DNA of 64,000 nt, from the NCBI GenBank assembly GCA_002299885.1, contig DBOB01000023.1, positions 37,715-101,714 of the forward strand, written 5' to 3'. How positions within the stretch are numbered: position 1 is the stretch's first letter; each line of letters begins with the position of its first letter. The stretch is from Sediminibacterium sp. UBA657 (GTDB lineage: Bacteria; Bacteroidota; Bacteroidia; Chitinophagales; Chitinophagaceae). A program made the translations under genes and the position numbers. Below the pieces are notes generated by a model. That model worked only from the letters and a program-made list of their open reading frames with translations, was not told the origin of the DNA and made no database searches. Below, one piece after another: positions 16,714 to 25,425 of the stretch.

Positions 16714-17949
16714 TTAAGCCACTTTTAAAGCGCTTATTTTACTTTTATCAAACATGTTTTTAGCATAATCTAAAGTCACATGGAACAGTTTGGTATCTGT
16801 GCCAGGAAGTTCAAACATGGCTTGCGTGAATAAACTCTCGCAAATGCTTCTTAATCCTCTAGCACCCAATTTATATTCCATTGCTTTAGCGGTAATGAAA
16901 TCAAACACTTCTGGGTCAATTTTTAATTGGATATCTTCTATGGCAAATAATTGCGTGTATTGTTTGATCAATGCGTTCTTTGGTTCTGTCAAAATACTTC
17001 TTAAAGTAGCTGCATCCAATGGTTCTAAATGTGTTACAATCGGAAGACGACCTAGCATCTCTGGAATTAATCCAAAAGTTTTTATGTCTTGCGCATTTAC
17101 AAAACGTAATAAATTTTTGCGTTGTAATTCCTGCTCGTCTTTGTTCACACTAAATCCAATCGCATTGGTATTGATTCTTCTTGCTATGATTTTGTCTATA
17201 CCGTCGAATGCACCGCCACAAATAAATAAAATATTTTTAGTATCTACTTTGATCATTTTTTGGTCTGGATGCTTTCTGCCGCCCTGCGGTGGTACCAACA
17301 CTTCTGTACCTTCAAGCATTTTTAATAAGCCTTGTTGAACACCTTCACCACTTACATCTCTTGTGATAGAAGCGTTGTCACTTTTTCTTGCGATTTTATC
17401 AATCTCATCTATATATACAATACCTCTTTGTGCTGCTTCTACATCATAATCACAGTTTTGTAGTAGGCGAGTTAACATACTCTCTACATCCTCTCCAACG
17501 TAGCCCGCTTCAGTAAAGACAGTAGCATCTACAATAGCGAACGGTACATTTAAAAGCTTAGCAATTGTTTTTGCAAGTAATGTTTTACCTGTACCCGTTT
17601 CACCAATCATAATCACATTGCTCTTTTCTATTTCTACATCATCTTTAATAGTAGTAGGCAGGTTGATGCGTTTAAAGTGATTATATACTGCAACACATAG
17701 TATTTTCTTTGCTTCATCTTGGCCAATGATGTATTGGTCCATGAATTTTTTGATGGCAATAGGCTTTTGTACTTTTAAGGTACCTGCTTTGCCAGCTTCT
17801 TTTTTTTGATGAAATTCTTTATTAACTACTTCATGAGCGTGCTCAATACAGTGCTCGCAAATATGACCTTCCTGTCCAGCAATTAGGATTTTCACCTCCG
17901 CTCTGCTACGGCCACAAAAAGAACATTGTATATTTTCTGTCTTACTCAT
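16714..17949 (-). CDS. clpX: ATP-dependent Clp protease ATP-binding subunit ClpX
   Basis: AAA+ unfoldase that recognises tagged substrates and feeds them to ClpP. The N-terminal zinc-binding domain has C9, C12, C31 and C34. Walker A GETGTGKT is at 116-123 and Walker B is IVYIDEIDKIA. Pore loop (AGYVGEDVE), sensor and arginine-finger segments are present. Its 411 residues match the family. The IGF-type ClpP-docking loop region (NTNAIGFSVNKDE) is recognisable. It is 17 bp downstream of the second clpP, so the protease and its unfoldase are co-expressed. Confidence 0.98.
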   Translation of the reverse strand: MSKTENIQCSFCGRSRAEVKILIAGQEGHICEHCIEHAHEVVNKEFHQKKEAGKAGTLKVQKPIAIKKFMDQYIIGQDEAKKILCVAVYNHFKRINLPTTIKDDVEIEKSNVIMIGETGTGKTLLAKTIAKLLNVPFAIVDATVFTEAGYVGEDVESMLTRLLQNCDYDVEAAQRGIVYIDEIDKIARKSDNASITRDVSGEGVQQGLLKMLEGTEVLVPPQGGRKHPDQKMIKVDTKNILFICGGAFDGIDKIIARRINTNAIGFSVNKDEQELQRKNLLRFVNAQDIKTFGLIPEMLGRLPIVTHLEPLDAATLRSILTEPKNALIKQYTQLFAIEDIQLKIDPEVFDFITAKAMEYKLGARGLRSICESLFTQAMFELPGTDTKLFHVTLDYAKNMFDKSKISALKVA

Positions 17950-17966
17950 TTTGTTTGTTCTAATTT

Positions 17967-18590
17967 TTATAAACTCTTAGCAATTTTATCTACGATACCG
18001 TATTCAACTGCTTCTTTGGCATTCATCCAGTAGTCTCTGTCAAAATCGGCCATAATTTGCTCCATTGATTTATTACAGTTCTTAGCTAGAATTTGCGCAC
18101 CTAATTCTTTAGTCTTTCTAATTTGTTCTGCTTGAATTTCGATGTCTGCACTTGTTGCTTGAAAATAACCACCCAAGCTAGGTTGATGTATCATCACTTC
18201 GCCGTGTGGGAAAATAGTACGCTTTCCTTTTTCGCCCATGCTCAATAAGATAGAGCCCATACTTGCAGCCAAGCCCATACAAATAGTATGCACAGGGCTT
18301 TTAATTAAGTTCATTGTATCAAACATCACCATGCCACTTGTTACCACGCCACCTGGACTGTTGATGTAAAAATGGATTGGTTCACCAGGCTTATCTGCAT
18401 CCAATAATAAAAGTTTCGTCACAATATCTCTTGCAGACTTATCGTCAACAACGCCCCATAAATAGATGGATCTTTTTTCAAAAAAGATTTGCTCCATTTT
18501 TCTATTCAAAAAGGATGGCGCGTTGTCTTCTTTTTTTTCTTCTTTATGGTCTTCCTCTTCTTCCATTAAAAAACGATTGCTCAGTATCAT
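17967..18590 (-). CDS. clpP: ClpP-family serine protease subunit, second paralogue
   Basis: Proteolytic subunit of 207 residues with an intact triad: Ser in GLAASMGSILL, His in MIHQPSLGG and Asp in DFDRDYWMN. It differs from the upstream paralogue by an acidic, lysine-rich N-terminal tail (EEEEDHKEEKKED) before the fold and by LGGYFQATSADIEIQ where canonical ClpP has GGxGGQATDIEI. The N-terminal residues form the axial gate in ClpP, so the tail could alter gating. Met9 (18566) is an alternative start. Gaps are 23 bp to the upstream clpP and 17 bp to clpX. Confidence 0.93.
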   Translation of the reverse strand: MILSNRFLMEEEEDHKEEKKEDNAPSFLNRKMEQIFFEKRSIYLWGVVDDKSARDIVTKLLLLDADKPGEPIHFYINSPGGVVTSGMVMFDTMNLIKSPVHTICMGLAASMGSILLSMGEKGKRTIFPHGEVMIHQPSLGGYFQATSADIEIQAEQIRKTKELGAQILAKNCNKSMEQIMADFDRDYWMNAKEAVEYGIVDKIAKSL

Positions 18591-18613
18591 ATAAACAGTT
18601 TAAATTATTATAA

Positions 18614-19300
18614 TTATTTCTTTACTTTTCTTGGGTTGGTTAATAACACTTCATCTACCAATCCATATGCCTTCCCTTCTGCAGCGGTCATCCAGAAATC
18701 TCTATCACAATCTTTAGCAACCAACTCCACATCCTTGTGTGTATGCGTAGCTATAACTTCGTATAGTTCGTGTTTTAACTTCTTGATTTCTCTAGCGGTA
18801 ATTTCAATATCAGATGCTTGTCCACCAATGGCACCACTAGGTTGATGCAACATGATTCTACTATGTCTTAGTGCAGTTCTTTTGCCTTCCACACCTGCGC
18901 ATAATAAAATTGCACCCATACTTGCTGCCATACCAGTACAAATGGTGGCCACATCTGGGCTAATGAATTGCATAGTATCATAAATACCTAATCCAGCATA
19001 AACGCTTCCACCTGGGCTATTGATGTACATTTGAATGTCCTTTGTGCGGTCTGTACTTTCAAGGAAAAGCAATTGTGCTGTAACAATATTTGCTACATAG
19101 TCATTGATGCCTTCACCCAAGAAGATGATTCTATCCATCATTAAACGGCTAAACACATCCATGCTTGCTACATTCATTGGTCTTTCTTCAATAATATAGG
19201 GTGTCAAATTGGTCACACTATTTTGATATTGATGAAGACTGTTTCTTCCGATCCCTCTGTGTTTGATCGCGTATTTTTCGAATTCTTTTCCTATGTTCAT
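18614..19300 (-). CDS. clpP: ClpP-family serine protease subunit, canonical paralogue
   Basis: Barrel-forming serine protease subunit of 228 residues. The triad is S127 (TGMAASMGA), H152 (MLHQPSG) and D201 (CDRDFW). The GGQASDIEITAREI handle region is canonical. The N-terminus is about 30 residues longer than E. coli mature ClpP, which fits a processed propeptide. Preceded by a near-consensus -7 (TACCTTTA, 19320-19327) and separated from tig by a terminator hairpin, so clpP-clpP-clpX can be expressed on its own. Confidence 0.96.
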   Translation of the reverse strand: MNIGKEFEKYAIKHRGIGRNSLHQYQNSVTNLTPYIIEERPMNVASMDVFSRLMMDRIIFLGEGINDYVANIVTAQLLFLESTDRTKDIQMYINSPGGSVYAGLGIYDTMQFISPDVATICTGMAASMGAILLCAGVEGKRTALRHSRIMLHQPSGAIGGQASDIEITAREIKKLKHELYEVIATHTHKDVELVAKDCDRDFWMTAAEGKAYGLVDEVLLTNPRKVKK

Positions 19301-19389
19301 AATTGCTTTTTTCAGATTGTAAAGGTAAAACCTATTCTTCTAAGCTATTGCAAAAAGGGTGCCAAATTTGGCCCAAAACCAGTTGGGTA

Positions 19390-19415
19390 TACAAAAGCCC
19401 CCAAAATGGGGGCTT
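19390..19415 (-). terminator. Terminator after tig
   Basis: AAGCCCCC and GGGGGCTT (19395-19415) form an 8-bp GC-rich stem with a 5-nt loop. On the minus strand it is followed by TTTGT. It separates tig from clpP. Confidence 0.75.
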
Positions 19416-19453
19416 AAAATCATTTTTGTTGTGAAATAGGCCTATTTTGTCAA

Positions 19454-20815
19454 TTAGTGCTTGTGGCTATTCAATAAATCTGCAAATTTCTCTGCTGCAA
19501 TTGGTTCCTCTTTGGCAGTCACTTCTGCCTCTAAAGCATTGAATAATTTATCTGTGCTAATTCTGTGGTAACTATCTTCTACAAATTTTCTGTCTTGCAT
19601 CATACGTGCAGCATAGTCCTCTAACCATTGGTCGTTGTCACCCAATGCACCTAATTGGCCACCCATATAACTCATCAATTGTTGCTTTGCAAAATTCTTT
19701 AAATCTTCTGCTACCACTTCCACTTTATGGTCTGTGATCAATTGTGTGCTAATAACAGTCCACTTTAATTGATCTTGGAAAACTGGATATTCTTTTTCTG
19801 CTTCTTCTTCTGTTCTTTGTTTGTCTCCACCTTTTTGTAACCAACGCTTTAAAAATGCAACCGGAAAATCCATTTTAGTTTGCTCAATTAAGCCATGATA
19901 AATTTGATCATGCACTTGATTTTTTGCTTGTTGTGCGTAGTATCCTTCGATATCTTGTTTCACTGCAGCTTTGAATTCAGCTTCGTTGGTGATGGCTTGA
20001 TTAGGGTAGGTTACCGTAAATAAAGTTTCATCTAAAGGTGCTTTTTCAACTAGACCAACTTTAGTGATCAATAGTTTAAAATATTTTTCTGCATCGTCCT
20101 TTGTCAATGCCAAATCATTTAAAATGATATCTAATTCTTTATCGTCAAAAGCCTTCTTTAATTGAATGACAACGGTGTCGTCGTTCTTTAAACCAATGAA
20201 TTGCTTTCTTTGTTTTTCACTAAAGTATTTAATCAATAAAGAATTATCTTTTTTAATACCGCCTTCAATTTCATTGCCGTCTTTATCTGATTCAATAAAA
20301 GTCACGTTCAATACATTGTCCTCACTTGTTGAAGTTTCTGGTTCAGTCATGTTGCCATTTCTGATTTGCAGACGTTCTACTTCACTTTGAATCATCTCGT
20401 CTGTCACTTGAACTTTATAGCGCTTTACTTTAATGTCTTTTGCTTTTATTTCAAATTTTGGCTTTAATCCAATTTCAAAAGAGAAATCATAATCAGTTGG
20501 ATTGTTATGGTCCATATTTGCAAATGCAGTCGCCAATGGAAGTGGTTGTGCAAAAATGTCAATCTGCTCTTTAGCAATGTATTGGTTCATCTCTAGCTCT
20601 ACTGCCTTTAAAATCACATCGGTGAAAACAGCTTGTCCATACATTTTTTTAATCATACCTGCAGGCACCATTCCTTTTCTGAATCCAGGAATATTAGCCG
20701 TTTTAGCTTGCTTCTTTAGCGTGGTCTCGTAAGTCGATAAATAATCTTCTTTAGAAATTGTCACCGTTAATTGGTCATTTAAAGGCGCAATGTTGGTTCT
20801 TTTTATGGTTGCCAT
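19454..20815 (-). CDS. tig: Trigger factor, ribosome-associated chaperone and peptidyl-prolyl isomerase
   Basis: Binds nascent chains at the ribosome exit tunnel. The N-terminal ribosome-binding signature is recognisable as IPGFRKGMVPAGMIKKMYG (about 43-61). The central PPIase-like segment (about 150-245) is divergent, lacking the clear FKBP core, as is usual in Bacteroidota. The C-terminal substrate cradle is helical. At 453 residues it has normal length. A near-consensus -7 (TACCTTCG, 20857-20864) lies 41 bp upstream. tRNA-Leu and its terminator precede it, and clpP/clpX follow. Confidence 0.95.
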   Translation of the reverse strand: MATIKRTNIAPLNDQLTVTISKEDYLSTYETTLKKQAKTANIPGFRKGMVPAGMIKKMYGQAVFTDVILKAVELEMNQYIAKEQIDIFAQPLPLATAFANMDHNNPTDYDFSFEIGLKPKFEIKAKDIKVKRYKVQVTDEMIQSEVERLQIRNGNMTEPETSTSEDNVLNVTFIESDKDGNEIEGGIKKDNSLLIKYFSEKQRKQFIGLKNDDTVVIQLKKAFDDKELDIILNDLALTKDDAEKYFKLLITKVGLVEKAPLDETLFTVTYPNQAITNEAEFKAAVKQDIEGYYAQQAKNQVHDQIYHGLIEQTKMDFPVAFLKRWLQKGGDKQRTEEEAEKEYPVFQDQLKWTVISTQLITDHKVEVVAEDLKNFAKQQLMSYMGGQLGALGDNDQWLEDYAARMMQDRKFVEDSYHRISTDKLFNALEAEVTAKEEPIAAEKFADLLNSHKH

Positions 20816-20898
20816 AGGTCTTGCTTTTACTACTTAATTGAAATGTTTAAGGGGGGCGAAGGTACAATTTTTGATTTTAAATAAGGCATTATGACAAG

Positions 20899-20925
20899 AA
20901 AAAGGCCCCAAATTGGGGCCTTTTT
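20899..20925 (-). terminator. Rho-independent terminator after tRNA-Leu
   Basis: AAAAAGGCCCC and GGGGCCTTTTT form an 11-bp stem around AAATT, giving a GC-rich core and a T5 run on the minus strand four bases after the tRNA 3' end. Confidence 0.88.
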
Positions 20926-20928
20926 CTG

Positions 20929-21010
20929 TGCGGATGGAGGGGGTCGAACCCACACGCCTCGCGGCGCTAGATCCTAAGTCTAGTGCGTCTGCCAATTTCG
21001 CCACATCCGC
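20929..21010 (-). tRNA. tRNA-Leu (anticodon UAG)
   Basis: The 82-nt gene folds as a class II tRNA. The acceptor stem is GCGGATG paired with CATCCGC, the discriminator is A, the T-loop is TTCGACC and the anticodon loop CTTAGGA carries UAG at 20974-20976 (complement). The long variable arm is GC-rich. CCA is not encoded. It lies 29 bp after the fRMsr stop and is followed at once by a strong terminator. Confidence 0.96.
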
Positions 21011-21039
21011 TTAGGGGCTGCAAACTTAATAGATATTTT

Positions 21040-21516
21040 TTAAAATTGGTCCAAGAAACCGACAATTTCCTCTAAATACGTTTGATCAATTGCATCAAAA
21101 TGCGCTAATTCAGTACTGTCCACATCTAAAACGCCAACTATTTGACCATTTTGAAAAACTGGTACTACAATTTCAGATCTGGATGCACTACTACATGCAA
21201 TATGTCCTGGAAATTTTTCAACATCGTCCACAATTAAAGTGATGCCTTTTTCCCATGATGTTCCGCAAACACCTCGCCCTTTCTTAATTCTTGTACATGC
21301 CACAGGGCCTTGAAAAGGGGCTAGTACAAGTTCATCTTCAATCACCCAATAAAAGCCCACCCATAACCAATTGAACTGCTCTTTTAATGCAGCTGTAATA
21401 TTGCCTAGGTTGGCCACTAAATTTTTTTCTCCAGTCATCAAACCTTTGATTTGAGGAATCAAGGATTCGTACTGTGTTTTTTTATCTCCATGTTGGATGA
21501 TTAAATCTTCTGCCAT
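21040..21516 (-). CDS. msrC: Free methionine-(R)-sulfoxide reductase (GAF domain, fRMsr)
   Basis: Reduces free Met-R-sulfoxide as part of oxidative-stress repair. The single 158-residue GAF domain carries the three family cysteines, in VACTRI, RGVCGTSW and HIACSSASRSEI, and the binding residues around LWVGFYW and DSTELAHFDAID. The start codon overlaps the flippase stop by one base (TAATG), indicating translational coupling. tRNA-Leu follows downstream. Confidence 0.93.
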   Translation of the reverse strand: MAEDLIIQHGDKKTQYESLIPQIKGLMTGEKNLVANLGNITAALKEQFNWLWVGFYWVIEDELVLAPFQGPVACTRIKKGRGVCGTSWEKGITLIVDDVEKFPGHIACSSASRSEIVVPVFQNGQIVGVLDVDSTELAHFDAIDQTYLEEIVGFLDQF

Positions 21517-23006
21517 TAGTTTGATTTTCTAAAAATGGATTGCAAATCTTTTTTCTCGATGCGCACAACAAATACAATAAATGCGAAAAGCAAGATAGAT
21601 GCAAATAAATAATTGAAAGGTTGATTTGTGGAAACAAGATGCAATAAAATATTGATGCCATAGACCAATAATGCAATGATAAAATAGGCAATCAATTTTT
21701 TGGTAGCATATGGAACAGGATAAACTTGTTGTCCCCAAAAATAACTTACTACCATCATGGAACCATAACAAAAGAAGGTCGCCCAAGCACTCGCCATATA
21801 TCCAAAATGAGGAATCGCTAAATAATTAATTAGAATGGTGATAAGTGCTCCAAATAAGGTAATCCAGGCGCCTGCCATGGTCTTGTTACTGAGTTTATAC
21901 CAGATACTTAAATTATAATATACCCCTAAAAACATATTTGCAATCAATAAAATCGGCACCACTTTAAGGCCTACATACATTGCTGGATTTTGAATAAACA
22001 ATTTCCAAATATCAATATACAACATCACCAATAAAAACATCACACATAAACTGATCACAAAAAATTTCATGACTTTGGCATATGTTTTTTGTGCTTGATC
22101 TGTTTCGGCTTGCTTGAAGAAAAATGGTTCGGCGCCCATGCGGAATGCTTGTATAGAGATGGTGATTAAAATTGCTAGTTTATAGCAAGCACTATACACG
22201 CCCACCATGGCCTTATTAGCATCTGCAGTCTCTCCTGGTCCCCACCATCCCAACATAATACGGTCCAATGTTTCATTGATCATCCCTCCAAATCCGACCA
22301 AGACTAGGGGAAGTGCATACACCATCATACTCCTCCATAATTTAAAATTGAATTTAAATCGGATGTCCCTGATTTCTTTTTGTAATAAAAGCAACACAAA
22401 AACATTCTGCACGATACCTGCAATTAAAATATAACCTACTTCCCAATTAGGTTGATACAGCTTTTGAAAAAAACTATCTGGATGGGTTTGTACATAATTT
22501 GGTAAAAGACTGATGAAACTATAGGTGGCAAGAATATTTATTAAGATGCCACCAACTTTAATCAATGCAAATTTTTTGGGACGCTCTTGCATTCTTAATC
22601 TTGAAAAAGGAATGGTGGTCAAAGCATCTAATGCTACAATCCATGCTAGTAAACTAATGTATTCTGGGTGGAGTGTAATTTGAAGTAATTCAGCCAATGG
22701 GATTTGCCAAGTAAATAAGCCAATCATCACAAGTAGGGTCACAAATAGCATCGAAAAGCTACTGGTGTTATAAATCTCCGATTCATTTTCTTTGGTCCCA
22801 AACTTAAAATAGGCAGTCTCCATGCCATGAGCTACTATGACATTCAAAAAGGGAATAAAAGCATAGACAATCGAATTCTCCCCATAAGCAATATCAGAAA
22901 GCTTATAGGTTAAATAGGGGGTAAGTAAATAGCTAATAAACCTTGCGGCTATTGAACTAAGTCCATACCATGCGGTTTGTCCGACTAATTTTTTTATACT
23001 ACTCAA
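21516..23006 (-). CDS. Polysaccharide flippase (Wzx/MATE-like, MOP superfamily)
   Basis: An integral membrane protein of 496 residues with about 12-14 hydrophobic segments. The N-terminus (MSSIKKLVGQTAWYGLSSIAARFISYLLTPYLTYKLSD) is typical of Bacteroidota oligosaccharide flippases that move lipid-linked glycans across the inner membrane. No glycosyltransferases are adjacent, so its substrate cannot be inferred; lipid II or O-antigen-like units are both possible. It is translationally coupled to fRMsr. Confidence 0.88.
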   Translation of the reverse strand: MSSIKKLVGQTAWYGLSSIAARFISYLLTPYLTYKLSDIAYGENSIVYAFIPFLNVIVAHGMETAYFKFGTKENESEIYNTSSFSMLFVTLLVMIGLFTWQIPLAELLQITLHPEYISLLAWIVALDALTTIPFSRLRMQERPKKFALIKVGGILINILATYSFISLLPNYVQTHPDSFFQKLYQPNWEVGYILIAGIVQNVFVLLLLQKEIRDIRFKFNFKLWRSMMVYALPLVLVGFGGMINETLDRIMLGWWGPGETADANKAMVGVYSACYKLAILITISIQAFRMGAEPFFFKQAETDQAQKTYAKVMKFFVISLCVMFLLVMLYIDIWKLFIQNPAMYVGLKVVPILLIANMFLGVYYNLSIWYKLSNKTMAGAWITLFGALITILINYLAIPHFGYMASAWATFFCYGSMMVVSYFWGQQVYPVPYATKKLIAYFIIALLVYGINILLHLVSTNQPFNYLFASILLFAFIVFVVRIEKKDLQSIFRKSN

Positions 23007-23074
23007 GGTGTTGAAATTACAGCTAAATTAGTGAAAATAGTTTTGTTTATCTTCACACAGTAAAGAGCATCCTT

Positions 23075-23527
23075 ATGAGAGTCGTAATTCAAAGAGTATC
23101 AGAGGCCAGCGTCAAAGTAGACGGCGCAATTGTGGGGGCCATTCAAGCAGGCTTATTGGTCTTATTGGGCATTCACAATGAGGATACATTGGAGGATGTA
23201 CAATGGATATCCAATAAGCTGGTACAGATGCGCATTTTTGATGATGCTGATGGGGTTATGAACCAGAGTGTACTAGAAATAGGTGGGTCGATCCTGCTAA
23301 TTAGCCAATTCACATTATATGCTGCTACCAAAAAAGGGAATCGACCTTCCTATATTGCCGCAGCAAAACCCGAGATAGCGATACCAATTTATGAGCAGAT
23401 GATCCTTCAATTAACCAAGGATCTAGGCAAGCCAATTGCTACTGGGCAATTTGGAGCAGATATGAAAGTGGCACTCATAAACGATGGTCCAGTAACTATC
23501 ATGATTGATTCAAAAAACAAGGAATAA
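23075..23527 (+). CDS. dtd: D-aminoacyl-tRNA deacylase
   Basis: Hydrolyses D-aminoacyl-tRNAs, and in the known family also glycine mischarged on tRNA-Ala. The 150-residue protein has both signature motifs: SQFTLYA (around 79-85) and GPVTIMID near the C-terminus. The N-terminus MRVVIQRVSEASV is canonical. The mazG-like gene starts 1 bp after its stop and glyS follows. A TATCTTCA element about 20 bp upstream is a weak -7 candidate. Confidence 0.97.
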   Translation: MRVVIQRVSEASVKVDGAIVGAIQAGLLVLLGIHNEDTLEDVQWISNKLVQMRIFDDADGVMNQSVLEIGGSILLISQFTLYAATKKGNRPSYIAAAKPEIAIPIYEQMILQLTKDLGKPIATGQFGADMKVALINDGPVTIMIDSKNKE

Positions 23528-23528
23528 T

Positions 23529-23870
23529 ATGTCTAATCAAATTACAATTCAAGCAGCACAAGATCAGGTGGATCAGTGGATCAAGACCATCGGGGTAAAC
23601 TATTTTAGTGAGTTAACTAATTTGGGGGTTTTGATGGAAGAAGTAGGGGAACTCTCAAGATTGATGGTGCGCAAATACGGGGATCAATCCTTTAAAAATA
23701 ATGAGGCGAATGCAGACCTAGGGGATGAAATGGCCGATGTGCTTTTTGTATTGATTTGCTTAGCCAATCAAACAGGTGTTAATTTGACTACAGCATTGGA
23801 GAAAAATATCCAAAAGAAAACCATTCGAGACAAAGAAAGGCATCAAAACAATGAAAAATTACAACCATAA
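23529..23870 (+). CDS. MazG-like nucleotide pyrophosphohydrolase
   Basis: Small all-alpha NTP pyrophosphatase of 113 residues. The metal-binding pattern is visible as MEEVGELSRLM and DLGDEMADVLFVLICLAN, that is EExxE followed by ExxD. Family members hydrolyse non-canonical or excess nucleoside triphosphates. The ATG at 23529 is chosen because it follows the dtd stop directly; the longer frame starting at 23505 would overlap dtd. The substrate is unknown. Confidence 0.9.
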   Translation: MSNQITIQAAQDQVDQWIKTIGVNYFSELTNLGVLMEEVGELSRLMVRKYGDQSFKNNEANADLGDEMADVLFVLICLANQTGVNLTTALEKNIQKKTIRDKERHQNNEKLQP

Positions 23871-23883
23871 TCTTTTCTCGACC

Positions 23884-23891
23884 TATATTTG
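23884..23891 (+). promoter_or_regulatory. -7 element for glyS, 6 nt before the ATG
   Basis: TATATTTG matches TAnnTTTG exactly and ends six bases before ATG 23898. It would generate a leaderless or nearly leaderless glyS transcript in addition to any read-through from dtd. Confidence 0.6.
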
Positions 23892-23897
23892 CAATCT

Positions 23898-25373
23898 ATG
23901 AGTAAGACAGTTACAGACAATACATTACAAGCAATCATTTCACATGCCAAAGAATATGGATTTGTGTTTCCAAGTAGTGAAATCTATGATGGATTAAGTG
24001 CAGTGTATGATTATGGTCCATATGGTGCGCAATTAAAAAAGAACATTCGCGACTACTGGTGGAAGAGCATGACGCAGATGAACGATCATATTGTGGGTAT
24101 TGATGCTGCCATTTTCATGCATCCAACTACCTGGAAAGCGAGTGGACATGTGGATAGTTTTAGTGATCCATTGATTGACAATAAAGACAGTAAAAAAAGA
24201 TACCGTGTAGACCATTTAATAGAAGCACATGCCGATAAATTAAATGAAGAAGCAGCAAAAGCAGCCGATGGTGGTGCTGCACTGCGCGATCGTGCTACAA
24301 AATTATTAGCGGACATGGATACCTTACTTGCAAATGATGATTTTGCTGGTTTAGGTGCATTGATACAAGATAATAAAATACAGTGTAGTATTAGTGGTAC
24401 AAGTAATTGGACAGAAATTCGTCAATTCAATTTGATGTTCTCTACAGAATTAGGTTCAGTTGCAGAAGATGCCAACACCATTTATTTAAGACCAGAGACT
24501 GCACAAGGTATTTTTGTGAATTTCTTGAATGTACAAAAAACTGCAAGGATGAAAATTCCTTTTGGTATTGCACAAACAGGGAAGGCCTTTAGAAACGAAA
24601 TTGTGGCGCGTCAATTTATTTTTAGAATGCGTGAGTTTGAGCAAATGGAAATGCAATTTTTTGTAAAACCAGGTACTCAAAAAGAATGGTACGAGCATTG
24701 GAAAAATGAGCGCATGAACTGGCATTTAAGCTTGGGTATTGCAGCGGATAAATACCGTTTTCATGACCACGTTAAATTAGCACACTATGCTGACGCAGCT
24801 TTAGACATTGAATATGAATTCCCATTTGGTTTTAAGGAAGTGGAAGGGATCCATTCAAGAACAGATTATGATTTAACACGTCATCAAGAATTTAGTAAAA
24901 AGAAATTACAATATTTTGATACAGAAATCAATCAACATTATGTGCCTTATGTGATTGAAACTTCGATTGGTTTAGATAGAATGTTTTTATTGATTTTATC
25001 TAATTCCTATGAAGAAGAACAAATTCAAAAAGAAGACGGCACGACTGATTCTAGAGTTGTATTGCATTTGCCTGCAAAATTAGCGCCTATCAAATTAGCA
25101 GTATTGCCATTGACAAAAAAAGATGGGTTACCTGAATTAGCAAAAGCTTTGATAGACGAATGTAAGCCTTCTTTCCATTGCTTTTTTGAAGAAAAAGATG
25201 CGATTGGAAAACGTTACAGAAGACAGGATGCAATTGGAACGCCATTCTGCGTAACGATTGATCATCAAACCAAGGAAGACAATACGGTAACTGTTCGTTT
25301 TAGAGATAGCATGCAACAGGAAAGAATTCCAATGAGTGAAGTCAAAGCTTTAGTGCTAAAGCATATTTCTTAA
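23898..25373 (+). CDS. glyS: Glycyl-tRNA synthetase, dimeric single-chain type
   Basis: Class II synthetase charging tRNA-Gly. It has the eukaryotic/archaeal-like single-chain form (491 residues) rather than the alpha2beta2 GlyQ/GlyS form. Motif 2 is FRNEIVARQFIFRMREFEQMEMQ shortened here to its core FRNEI...REFEQME; motif 3 is ETSIGLDRM. The C-terminal anticodon-binding domain begins at LAPIKLAVLPL. The start at 23898 (MSKTVTDNTL) lies just after the -7 element; the earlier Met at 23889 is inside that element. It ends at a strong bidirectional terminator. Confidence 0.97.
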   Translation: MSKTVTDNTLQAIISHAKEYGFVFPSSEIYDGLSAVYDYGPYGAQLKKNIRDYWWKSMTQMNDHIVGIDAAIFMHPTTWKASGHVDSFSDPLIDNKDSKKRYRVDHLIEAHADKLNEEAAKAADGGAALRDRATKLLADMDTLLANDDFAGLGALIQDNKIQCSISGTSNWTEIRQFNLMFSTELGSVAEDANTIYLRPETAQGIFVNFLNVQKTARMKIPFGIAQTGKAFRNEIVARQFIFRMREFEQMEMQFFVKPGTQKEWYEHWKNERMNWHLSLGIAADKYRFHDHVKLAHYADAALDIEYEFPFGFKEVEGIHSRTDYDLTRHQEFSKKKLQYFDTEINQHYVPYVIETSIGLDRMFLLILSNSYEEEQIQKEDGTTDSRVVLHLPAKLAPIKLAVLPLTKKDGLPELAKALIDECKPSFHCFFEEKDAIGKRYRRQDAIGTPFCVTIDHQTKEDNTVTVRFRDSMQQERIPMSEVKALVLKHIS

Positions 25374-25383
25374 GTTATAACGT

Positions 25384-25425
25384 AAAAAAAAGCGCCCAGT
25401 TGAATTCAACTTGGGCGCTTTTTTT
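25384..25425. terminator. Bidirectional terminator between glyS and flavin reductase
   Basis: A run of A, then AGCGCCCA, then a GTTGAA/TTCAAC inner stem and TGGGCGCT followed by T8 gives a long near-perfect palindrome with a T-tract on both strands. One T is bulged. Confidence 0.92.

Noticed and set aside
16790..17338. 182-codon frame antisense to clpX
   Set aside because: It is a shadow of clpX; the Ser/Asn/Ile-rich composition reflects reverse-complemented codons.
19361..19372. GCCAAATTTGGC palindrome upstream of clpP as a stress-regulator operator
   Set aside because: It is a short 12-bp palindrome beside the tig terminator, with no known regulator motif; chance is likely in AT-rich DNA.
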